From assembly GCF_001455965.1 (NCBI RefSeq), contig NZ_LKKO01000025.1, forward strand, positions 124,001 to 188,000: DNA of 64,000 nt, in the 5' to 3' direction. Positions 26,452 to 34,034 of this stretch are shown piece after piece. Both the position numbers and the translations under genes were made by a program. Numbering within the stretch: the first letter of the stretch is position 1; each line of letters begins with the position of its first letter. Origin of the DNA: Methylobacterium sp. GXS13 (lineage in GTDB: Bacteria > Pseudomonadota > Alphaproteobacteria > Rhizobiales > Beijerinckiaceae). The notes beneath the pieces were generated by a model, which made no database searches, was not told the origin of the DNA, and saw nothing but the letters and a program-made list of their open reading frames with translations.

Positions 26452-27053
26452 CCGTGACCGACCATGAGCTCGACGAAATGCTCTTCCGCTTCCATTGCGA
26501 GGCGACGGAACAGGCGGTGACGCCCACGCTCGTCGCCAGGTGGACCGCTGCGTATCCGCATTATGCCGAGGATATCCGAGAGCATGCCGTGGAGCTCCTC
26601 GACATGAGCTTCCGGGCTTCGGCGAACGGGGCGGCTATCTCGGCCGGCCGATCTCCGGCACGGATCGAGCCGGTCACGGTGCCGACCCCCGGGATGACGT
26701 CCGAGACGGCACCGTCGACGCTGCGTGAGGCGCTCCGGACCGTGGGCCTGACGTTGCGCGATTTCGCCGACGGCATCGACATCGCCCGCTCGATCGTCAC
26801 GGATGTCAACGACGGAGAGATCGTCAAGGAGACCATTCCGCGTCGCTTCCTGCGAATCGGAGCCGCTCGCGCGGGAACCGCCACGGATTGGTTCAAGGCG
26901 GTCGTCATGACGACGAACGACAAGGGAGAGCTTCCGGCCTTCAAGTCGACGGGCGATCCCCTGCCGGGCCGACAACGCACGTGGGAGGAAGCCATCAGGG
27001 ATACGGACATGGATGAGGACCGGATCGCGTTCTGGCTCTCGGACGAGGGCTGA
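26448..27053 (+). CDS. HTH-like regulator between the sigma-like and protease-helicase genes
   Basis: 201 residues, ATGA overlap with the sigma-like gene. The N-terminus is helical (MTVTDHELDEMLFRFHCEAT). The centre (about residues 85-125) looks like an Xre/cI-type helix-turn-helix: STLREALRTVGLTLRDFADG, then ARSIVTDVNDGEI and IPRRF. The C-terminal part is acidic and Trp-containing. It could be an anti-sigma factor or a repressor. ImmA/IrrE proteases typically cleave an adjacent Xre-type repressor (IrrE/DdrO, ImmA/ImmR). As the next gene has such a protease domain, this protein is a good candidate substrate. That is a hypothesis. Confidence 0.65.
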   Translation: MTVTDHELDEMLFRFHCEATEQAVTPTLVARWTAAYPHYAEDIREHAVELLDMSFRASANGAAISAGRSPARIEPVTVPTPGMTSETAPSTLREALRTVGLTLRDFADGIDIARSIVTDVNDGEIVKETIPRRFLRIGAARAGTATDWFKAVVMTTNDKGELPAFKSTGDPLPGRQRTWEEAIRDTDMDEDRIAFWLSDEG

Positions 27054-27056
27054 ACC

Positions 27057-30000
27057 GTGGATCCCTGGCGTGATATCCGCCTGAAGGCGCGCCGACGCCA
27101 TGCCGAGGCTTGCGAGGTCGCGACGGCCCGGACAGCCGAAGCCCTCGTCAAGGCGGCGCTGAAGATCGCCAAGCTGCAGGTCAGTCGGTTCGCACCCGGG
27201 ACCCGATATGCCGTCGGCGTGCTCGGTGCGTTGGACCGCAGCGGCGGCTTCGTCCGGCTGGCGTCGAACCTCGACGCCCACCAAAGGGTGATCGTGTCCG
27301 CCCACGAGATCGGGCATTTCTGGCTGCACGACGAGACGGCCTTCATGGTGCGGTCGACCGTCTCGGGTTTCGGCGGCCGCCCTGTCGAGACCGGCGCCGA
27401 CCGGGTCGTGGCCTACTCGCCCCGGCAACGGATGGAGGTGCAGGCCGACATCTTCGCCCAGGAGTTCTTGCTGCCCTCCGAGCTTCTCCACGAGATGATG
27501 GTCGCCCAGCGGAAGCGCCCCGAGGACATCGCCGCGGAGTTGGGGCTTCCCGTCGACTTCGTAAGGATGCAGGCGATCCGGGCGCTGCTGCTGCCACCCT
27601 TGGCGCCGCCGCCGGAGGGATCGCCCGGCCCGAGGGCGACGCTTCCACCGGATCCGCAACAGCTTGAGGCGGCGCGCTGGGACGAACGGCCCCTCATCCT
27701 CGACGCCGGGCCCGGCACCGGAAAGACGCGGACGCTGATCGCCCGGATCGAGTTCCTGCTCGCCACGGACGTACCGCCGTCGGCCATCCTCGCGCTCACC
27801 TTTTCGAACAAGGCGGCGGCCGAGATGATCGAGCGCATCGAGATGCTGGATCCGGTCGCCGCCCCGATCATCTGGGTGGGCACCTTCCATGCCTTCGGCC
27901 TCGAACTCCTGCACCTCTATCATCGCGAGGCCGGGCTGCCGCAGGCGTTCGAGGTTCTCGACGAGATCGGCGCCCTCGCCATGCTTGAGCGGCTGTTGCC
28001 GACGCTCGGGCTCCGTCACTTCCAGAATCTTTGGGATCCGACCCTGGAGCTGCGGCCGATCCTGCGCGCGATCTCGCGCGCGAAGGACGAGATGGTGACG
28101 GCCGAGGCATACGGGCTAGCGGCGGCCGCTTCCCTCGACGCCGCTTCCACGCCGGAGGAACGCGAACGCGCCGAGAAGGCGATGGAGGTCGCGCGGGTCT
28201 ATCGGGCCTACCAGGCCGAGCTTGAGCGCAGCCACGCCGTGGACTTCGGGGACCTGGTCTGGACGGCCGCCCGGTTGCTGGCCGAGAACCCGAAGGTCCG
28301 CGAAGCGGTGCGCGAGAAGCACCGCTTCGTCCTGGTCGACGAGTACCAGGACGTGAACAACGCCAGCACCGCGCTCCTCGAACAGATCAGCGATGGCGGG
28401 CTCCGGGTCTGGGTCGTCGCCGATCCGAGGCAATCCATCTACCGCTTCCGCGGCGCCGCGCCGGCGAACGCAGCTGAGTTCACGGAGCGCTACCCCGACG
28501 CGGAACGTCGTCAGCTCAAGACCAACTATCGGTCATGCGAGACGGTGGTGCGCGTCTTCGAGACCTACGGGGCCGGCATCGCGGCGGCCCCCCTGCCGGC
28601 TGTCAGCTGGAAGGCCCATCGGGGCAAAGTCGGGTTCGTCGACCATGTCACGGCTCCCGACCTCTACTCCGAGGCCCATGCCGTGAGGGACCAGATCGAG
28701 CGCCTGCGCGAGCAGGGCATCCCCTATGACGAGCAGGCGATCCTGAGCCGCACCCATCTCTGCCTCGCGCGGTTCTCGCGCATCCTGCAGGAACTAGGCG
28801 TGCCCGTCCTCTATCTGGGCGATGTGTTCGAGCGACCCGAGATCCGGGACCTGCTCGCCCTTGTCTCCCTCGGCGCGGACCCCGCCGGTGCGGGCCTGAT
28901 CCGGGTCGCCCGATTCCCCGAATACGGGGCGACCCGCGACGACGCGCTCCTGGTCATCGCGGCGGCGCATGCGGCCGAGGAGGATGTCATCACGACCTGC
29001 GGCCGTGCCGCGGACCTGCCGGGTCTCTCGGAGCGCGGCCGACGGGGCCTCGGCCTTCTCGCCGAACACCTGGCGGGCACGGCGTGGAAGACGACCGCCT
29101 GGAAGCTCCTGTCCAGCTATCTCTTCGACGCCAGCGACTATCTGAGGCCCCTGCTGGAAGCGAACGACGTCCGTTCGCGGCAATCCCTCATCGCGATCTA
29201 TCAGCTCCTGAAGTTCTGCCGGGAGCACCATGACGCGAACGACGGGCGCGGCGGCCGCAGGGTCTTGTTGAACGAGATCCGCCGCCTCGAACGCCTGGAC
29301 GACGACAGGCAGTTCAGGGTCGTGCCCCCCGAAGCCGACGGGATATCGGCGGTGCGCGTGATGACCATCCACGGGTCCAAGGGACTGGAGTTCCGGGCCG
29401 TGCACCTGCCGCAGGTCGCCACCCGATACGTCCCGGGGCAACGACGACCGACGACGTGCCCCGCCCCGGCGTCGCTCGAACGCCTCCAGACGCCGCCGGA
29501 GGATCATGCGGCGGAGGAGGAATGCCTGTTCTTCGTCGCGCTGTCCCGCGCGCGCGACGTCATGACCGTGAGCAACGCGAAGCGCTACACGGAGAAGCAG
29601 ACCTGTAATCCGTCGCGCTACCTCGGGACGATCGGTGGCGTCCTGCCGCCGGCGCGGCTCGCCCCCGCCCGTTCGCCGTCGGTGGGTGTTGCGACCCTGG
29701 CACCGCCGGAACCCAGGGCGGAATACGAGTTCCGGCATCTCGAAACCTACATGAAATGCCCGGCCAGGTATCGTTACGAGCATGTCGACGGGCTGGGCCA
29801 CCTGGCTGAGAGGAGCGGGTATCTCCGCTTCCATGGATGCGTTCGCCAGACCGTCGCCTGGATCTGCGAGGGCGTCGCGAAGGGTGACGTCGTCACCCCC
29901 GAGGCCGCGGTCGCGCATCTGACGGAGATCTGGCCGAAGCGGGGCCCGACCGATCATCCGTTCGAGGCGATCTATCGCACGGAGGCGACGCGGATGGTCG

Positions 30001-30422
30001 AACGGTCCGCAACGGCCATCGACGCCCGGGAGGTGACCCTCGACAACGCTTGGACGGTCACGTTGGCCGGAAGACGGATCGCGCTTCGACCGGACAGGGT
30101 GCTGCAGACGCCGTCGGGTACCATCGTCGCCCAACGCTTCAAGACAGGTAGGAAAACGAAGGCCGAAGCGGAGAAGCCCGTGTGGGAACTCCTGCAGGCA
30201 GCCGGCCGCCAGGGTTTCTCGGGCCGGGATGTCCGCCTTGAGGCGTTCTATCCCGCCGCAGGCGAGCGTGAGGTCATCGCCCCGAAAGGGGACGGGAAGG
30301 GGTTGGACAGGTTCGTCCGCGCCCTGGAGGGTATCGAGGCGGGCGAGTTCAAGCCGATCCCGGCCAGGGAATGCCCCGATTGCCAGTTCTACTTCATCTG
30401 CACCTCGCAGGATTTTCTCTGA
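27057..30422 (+). CDS. ImmA/IrrE metalloprotease - UvrD helicase - PD-(D/E)XK-like nuclease fusion
   Basis: 1121 residues. Residues about 20-180 are an ImmA/IrrE (DUF955) domain: HEIGH at 83-87 and EVQADIFAQEFLLP (Glu127) as third zinc ligand. Residues about 195-890 are an SF1 UvrD/Rep helicase: Walker A AGPGTGKT (217-224), DEYQD (about 426), DPRQSIYRFRGA and TIHGSKGLEF. The C-terminus is a Cas4/AddB-like nuclease with Cys901, Cys1106, Cys1109 and Cys1115 for an Fe-S cluster. In the nuclease core PD is present (Asp1013), but the D/E-x-K is RFK (Arg1027, Lys1029), so cleavage may be lost or altered. It probably acts on DNA in phage defence, with regulated proteolysis. No close described system is known to me. 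Confidence 0.9.
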   Translation: MDPWRDIRLKARRRHAEACEVATARTAEALVKAALKIAKLQVSRFAPGTRYAVGVLGALDRSGGFVRLASNLDAHQRVIVSAHEIGHFWLHDETAFMVRSTVSGFGGRPVETGADRVVAYSPRQRMEVQADIFAQEFLLPSELLHEMMVAQRKRPEDIAAELGLPVDFVRMQAIRALLLPPLAPPPEGSPGPRATLPPDPQQLEAARWDERPLILDAGPGTGKTRTLIARIEFLLATDVPPSAILALTFSNKAAAEMIERIEMLDPVAAPIIWVGTFHAFGLELLHLYHREAGLPQAFEVLDEIGALAMLERLLPTLGLRHFQNLWDPTLELRPILRAISRAKDEMVTAEAYGLAAAASLDAASTPEERERAEKAMEVARVYRAYQAELERSHAVDFGDLVWTAARLLAENPKVREAVREKHRFVLVDEYQDVNNASTALLEQISDGGLRVWVVADPRQSIYRFRGAAPANAAEFTERYPDAERRQLKTNYRSCETVVRVFETYGAGIAAAPLPAVSWKAHRGKVGFVDHVTAPDLYSEAHAVRDQIERLREQGIPYDEQAILSRTHLCLARFSRILQELGVPVLYLGDVFERPEIRDLLALVSLGADPAGAGLIRVARFPEYGATRDDALLVIAAAHAAEEDVITTCGRAADLPGLSERGRRGLGLLAEHLAGTAWKTTAWKLLSSYLFDASDYLRPLLEANDVRSRQSLIAIYQLLKFCREHHDANDGRGGRRVLLNEIRRLERLDDDRQFRVVPPEADGISAVRVMTIHGSKGLEFRAVHLPQVATRYVPGQRRPTTCPAPASLERLQTPPEDHAAEEECLFFVALSRARDVMTVSNAKRYTEKQTCNPSRYLGTIGGVLPPARLAPARSPSVGVATLAPPEPRAEYEFRHLETYMKCPARYRYEHVDGLGHLAERSGYLRFHGCVRQTVAWICEGVAKGDVVTPEAAVAHLTEIWPKRGPTDHPFEAIYRTEATRMVERSATAIDAREVTLDNAWTVTLAGRRIALRPDRVLQTPSGTIVAQRFKTGRKTKAEAEKPVWELLQAAGRQGFSGRDVRLEAFYPAAGEREVIAPKGDGKGLDRFVRALEGIEAGEFKPIPARECPDCQFYFICTSQDFL

Positions 30423-30516
30423 CGCGATTACCGGATCGGGTGGTGGAGCTTCGCTGAGAAGGCAGAAGGGCAGGCCCGTTCCGAGGCGGCCCCTGATCGA
30501 CCAGCGAGGCTCCACG

Positions 30517-31245
30517 ATGAACGACCACCACGACCCCGACCGTTTCCAGATCCAGGTCGGCGGCCCCGACCTGGACTTCCGCACCATCACGCTCCCTGAT
30601 CCGGTTCCCACGGGGCGCCAGATCCTCAAGGCGGCAGGGGCCCTGCCGGTCGAGGATCATGCCGCCGTCGCGTTCATGCCCGACGGGGCGTTGGAGACGC
30701 TCCGCCTGGACGAGACCTTCGACCTTCGCGGGCACGGCGTCGAACAGGTCCTGGTGTTCCGGACCGACCGCTTCTTCCGTTTCCTGATCAACGACCAGGA
30801 CGAGGAATGGGGCGTCCCGATGATCAGCGGTCGCGTGCTCAAGGGACTGGCAAAAGTCGATCCCGCCGCGCACGACGTCTTTCTCGACGTCCGCGGTGGC
30901 AGCGACATCCTCATCCGCGACAACGAACTCTTCGACCTGGACAAGCCAGGCGTGGAGCGGTTCGCGACGGCACCCAGGGCCGAAGGCCACGACGGATCGG
31001 TATCGATCACCGTCGTCGTCAACGGGGAACCCACGGTGGTCGCCGCGAAGGCGGGGGATCTCTTGGCGACGGTCCGGGAAAAGGCGCTGACGCAGACCGA
31101 GAACGTCGGGCAGCCGCCGGAGAACTGGGAGCTGAAGGACGATGCGGGTGTCAGCCTCGACCTCGCCGCGACCGTCGGCTCGTTCGGCTTCGGCCGGGAT
31201 GTCACGCTCTACCTGAGCCTGAAGGCGGGGGTGGCCGGTGCCTGA
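30517..31245 (+). CDS. bilA: Bacterial ubiquitin-like protein (BilA-like) with apparently three beta-grasp units
   Basis: 242 residues from the ATG at 30517, SD GAGG. Three successive segments have beta-grasp patterns: residues about 9-84 (FQIQVGGPDL to VLVFRTDRF), 86-153 (FRFLINDQDEEWGVPMISGR to GVERFATAP) and 162-236 (VSITVVVNGEPTVVAAKAGD to DVTLYLSLK). The first two look like multi-ubiquitin repeats and the last like DUF2604. The tail is KAGVAGA, so a Gly near the end could be exposed by the JAB protease. It is first in a four-gene Ubl-E2-JAB-E1 operon like BIL systems, whose Ubl is usually described as two-domain, ISG15-like. Confidence 0.88.
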   Translation: MNDHHDPDRFQIQVGGPDLDFRTITLPDPVPTGRQILKAAGALPVEDHAAVAFMPDGALETLRLDETFDLRGHGVEQVLVFRTDRFFRFLINDQDEEWGVPMISGRVLKGLAKVDPAAHDVFLDVRGGSDILIRDNELFDLDKPGVERFATAPRAEGHDGSVSITVVVNGEPTVVAAKAGDLLATVREKALTQTENVGQPPENWELKDDAGVSLDLAATVGSFGFGRDVTLYLSLKAGVAGA

Positions 31246-31858
31246 GATACAGTCCGTCGATCCGACGGTCTCACGCACGAAGTTCGATCGCGAGATCGCG
31301 AGGTATCGCGACCGGGAAGCCCACCATCACGGGCGGGGCTGCTTCCTGGTCGACGCGTCCTTTCCGAAGGCGCTGGTCCTCTTCGCCTCCAGGAAGGTCA
31401 AGCCCACGGTGCTCGTGGCGGGCGCAGTGCTCGACTTCTCCAACTACGACCTGCGCCCGCCGTCCGTGACGTTCGTCGACCCGTTCACCCGGGCGCCCCT
31501 ACTCGCCAAGGACCTCACCATCTCGATGCTGCGGCGGCCGCCGATGCCGTCGATGCCTCCGGAGATGCTGCAGGCCATGCTTCAGAGCGGCCAGGTCGTG
31601 CTCTCGAACATCATCCAGTTTCACGGTCCCGAGGAGCCGCCGTTCCTCTGCCTGCCGGGGGTCCGCGAGTACCACGATCATCCGGCGCACACAGGTGACT
31701 CATGGCTTCTGCACCGGGGTTCTGGCGAAGGCTCCTTGGACTTCATCCTGAACCAGATCTGGAAGTACGGCGTGGACCCGTTCGACCAGATCCAGATCCA
31801 GGACGTGAAGGTGACGTTGGGAGGGCTGGGGGCGTCGTTCGACGCGATACCCGAATGA
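31238..31858 (+). CDS. bilB: E2-like ubiquitin-conjugating protein (BilB-like)
   Basis: 206 residues from a GTG at 31238 that overlaps the end of the Ubl gene by 8 bp. The C-terminal half contains FLCLPGVREYHDHPAHTGDS with Cys138, which fits the catalytic-Cys and His-rich motif of prokaryotic E2-like proteins. After it comes SLDFILNQIWKYG. It should take the Ubl thioester from the E1 and transfer it to a target. Identity rests mainly on operon position plus this motif. The stop overlaps the JAB gene start (ATGA). Confidence 0.82.
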   Translation: MPEIQSVDPTVSRTKFDREIARYRDREAHHHGRGCFLVDASFPKALVLFASRKVKPTVLVAGAVLDFSNYDLRPPSVTFVDPFTRAPLLAKDLTISMLRRPPMPSMPPEMLQAMLQSGQVVLSNIIQFHGPEEPPFLCLPGVREYHDHPAHTGDSWLLHRGSGEGSLDFILNQIWKYGVDPFDQIQIQDVKVTLGGLGASFDAIPE

Positions 31859-32340
31859 CGCTTTCCGACGTCGCACGCGTCGTCGTGCCCCGGACCTGCA
31901 TCGAACAGGTCCAGCTGCACATGCGTGCCGTCGGCCAAGACGGACACGAGGGCCTCGGCCTCTGGGTCGGGAAGCAGGACGGGGCCCGCTTCACGGTGCT
32001 TGAGGCGATCATTCCTGCGCAACGCCACGTCCGGACCGCCGACGGCGTCTGCGTCGTGGTGGGCCCGGATGAACTGCACCGCATCAACAAATGGCTCTTC
32101 GAGCACAGGCTGACGCTCGTCGCGCAGATCCATAGCCACCCCGGAAGGGCCTACCACTCAGGCACGGACGACGACTTCGCCGTCGCCACCCGGGTCGGAT
32201 GTCTGTCGCTGGTGGTGCCGGACTACGCCACGGGACGTTTCGAACTCGCGACCACCGCGACCTTCCGGCTCGATGCGAGCGGGCGCTGGCGCGGGATCCG
32301 GACGCCCGAAGTGCGCCGCCTCATCGAGATCGTGGAGTGA
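31855..32340 (+). CDS. bilC: JAB/JAMM-family Ubl protease (BilC-like deconjugase)
   Basis: 161 residues. JAMM zinc site: Glu32 (HEGLGLWVG), His93 and His95 (QIHSHPGRAY), Ser102 and Asp105 (HSGTDDD). The spacing between the second His and Ser is six residues, one shorter than the textbook JAMM. In this family it should trim the Ubl C-terminus and remove conjugated Ubl. It is translationally coupled to the E2 gene and lies 2 bp before the E1 gene. Confidence 0.9.
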   Translation: MTLSDVARVVVPRTCIEQVQLHMRAVGQDGHEGLGLWVGKQDGARFTVLEAIIPAQRHVRTADGVCVVVGPDELHRINKWLFEHRLTLVAQIHSHPGRAYHSGTDDDFAVATRVGCLSLVVPDYATGRFELATTATFRLDASGRWRGIRTPEVRRLIEIVE

Positions 32341-32342
32341 CC

Positions 32343-33881
32343 ATGGCCTTCGCCAATTTCTTTAACCGCGCCGCCACCGCTGCCTCCCAGGTCCTCAGCG
32401 GCTTCGACCTTCCGGCCTTCCGCGGGACCCTGGACGGACATGTCATCGGGATCGCGTTCGACGTCGAGGCCATCCGGTCGACGGAGGCGGCAGCGACCCT
32501 CGACCTTCTCGTGAGGCTGGTCTCTCGCCTGCATCCCTCGGTGTGCCTGATCGCTCTCGACCACCATGCCGAGTCGGCCCGTGACAGCCTCATGCAGCTG
32601 GCGCTGTCCATCAACCCTGACATCGACCTGTCACGCCATTCCGGCGAGGTGACGGAATGCGTCGTCGTCGGCCGGAGCCGCCCGCGCATCGAAGCCACGA
32701 TGGTCTTCGCAGGCTCGAATGGCTGGACGGCGACGCTCTCGCGGTCCGGCCCCCAAGGATCGGGCCCGTCGCGCAATCCCTTCGGTGCGGGCGCGGCGGC
32801 GTGCATCGCGGCCGCGAACGTCTTCCGAACGGTATTCGCCGATCGGCTGCCCGGCGGGGATCCCGATACGGAGGTCACGCTTTCCCTGTTGGACTACGGG
32901 AACGGGCCCCACGGCCGGGAATTCAACCCGGACACCGTCGATCTCGGCGAGGCCCACCTCGTCGGCCTGGGCGCGATCGGTAACGGGGCGGTCTGGGCGT
33001 TGTCGCGCATGCCCGGGCTCGCCGGATCTTTGCACTTGGTCGACCATGAGGCCGTGGACCTGTCGAATCTGCAGCGGTACGTGATCGCCGACCAGGCGAC
33101 GGTCGATGTGGCGAAGGTCACGGCCGCGGAGAGGCTGCTGGCGGACACCCGCCTCACGATCTTTCCCCATCGGAAGCGTTGGGGCGACTATGCCGGGGAG
33201 CGGGGGGACTGGTCCTTCGAGCGCGTGGCTGTCGGCCTCGATACCGCGGAGGATCGCATCGCCGTCCAAGCCTCGTTGCCGAGATGGATCGTGAATGCCT
33301 GGACCCGCGACATCGACCTCGGCGTCTCGCGCCACCGCTTTGGATCGGACAAGGCGTGCCTTGCCTGCCTCTACCTTCCGGACGGTCAGGTGAAGGCCGA
33401 GGATCAGAAGGTCGCCGAGGAGATCGGCCTTCCCGACGCAGTATTGGAAGTCCGAGGCCTGCTGGCGACCAACGGTCCGGTGGACACGGCTTTCGTGACG
33501 AGGGTCGCCGAACGCCTGGGGGTGCCCGTCGCGGAACTGATGCCCTTCGTGGGCAGGCCCCTTCGCAATTTCTACCAGGGGGCGATCTGCGGCGGCGTGG
33601 TCTTCAACCTCACCGGTGGCGCGCGCCCGGTACGGGCGACGGTGCCCATGGCGTTCCAATCCGCGTTGGCCGGGATCATGCTGGCAGCGGAGCTCGTGAA
33701 GCATGCGGCGGGGGTACCCGAGGCGTCCACCACGAGCACCCGCGTCAACCTCCTCCGGCCGCTTCGAGGCCACCACGCCGACCCTAAGGCGAAGGCCGCT
33801 CCCGGCCGCTGCATCTGCAGCGACCCCGACTTCATCCGGGCCTATGAGGCGAAATACACGGCGTCGCCATGCCCGATGTGA
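32343..33881 (+). CDS. bilD: E1-like ThiF-fold Ubl-activating enzyme (BilD-like)
   Basis: 512 residues. The N-terminal 190 residues are an unrecognised alpha/beta domain. The ThiF/E1 Rossmann domain starts near 205: GLGAIGNG (208-215), then LVDHEAVDLSNLQRY. Cys339 and Cys342 (KACLAC) with Cys490 and Cys492 (CIC) form the likely structural zinc site. Cys416 (FYQGAICGG) is one candidate for the thioester Cys. It should adenylate the Ubl C-terminus. It is the last gene of the operon and converges with the integrase gene. The Ubl-E2-DUB-E1 order matches BIL antiphage systems. Confidence 0.9.
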   Translation: MAFANFFNRAATAASQVLSGFDLPAFRGTLDGHVIGIAFDVEAIRSTEAAATLDLLVRLVSRLHPSVCLIALDHHAESARDSLMQLALSINPDIDLSRHSGEVTECVVVGRSRPRIEATMVFAGSNGWTATLSRSGPQGSGPSRNPFGAGAAACIAAANVFRTVFADRLPGGDPDTEVTLSLLDYGNGPHGREFNPDTVDLGEAHLVGLGAIGNGAVWALSRMPGLAGSLHLVDHEAVDLSNLQRYVIADQATVDVAKVTAAERLLADTRLTIFPHRKRWGDYAGERGDWSFERVAVGLDTAEDRIAVQASLPRWIVNAWTRDIDLGVSRHRFGSDKACLACLYLPDGQVKAEDQKVAEEIGLPDAVLEVRGLLATNGPVDTAFVTRVAERLGVPVAELMPFVGRPLRNFYQGAICGGVVFNLTGGARPVRATVPMAFQSALAGIMLAAELVKHAAGVPEASTTSTRVNLLRPLRGHHADPKAKAAPGRCICSDPDFIRAYEAKYTASPCPM

Positions 33882-34034
33882 GGTCGCCGCCGGCACGGGT
33901 CCCTCGACCGCCCCATGACGCAAACCGTTCCGCGCACACGGCCGTCGCACGGCGGATCGACCCGTCGGATCAACATCGTGCCCTTCGTGAGGAGAGGAGA
34001 TCCACGTGTCTCCACGCCGTCCGTCGGGACAGCC

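Noticed and set aside
31678..32157. Minus-strand frames opposite the E2 and JAB genes
   Set aside because: Antisense frames without Shine-Dalgarno; the plus-strand genes have coupled starts and recognisable JAMM and E2-like motifs.
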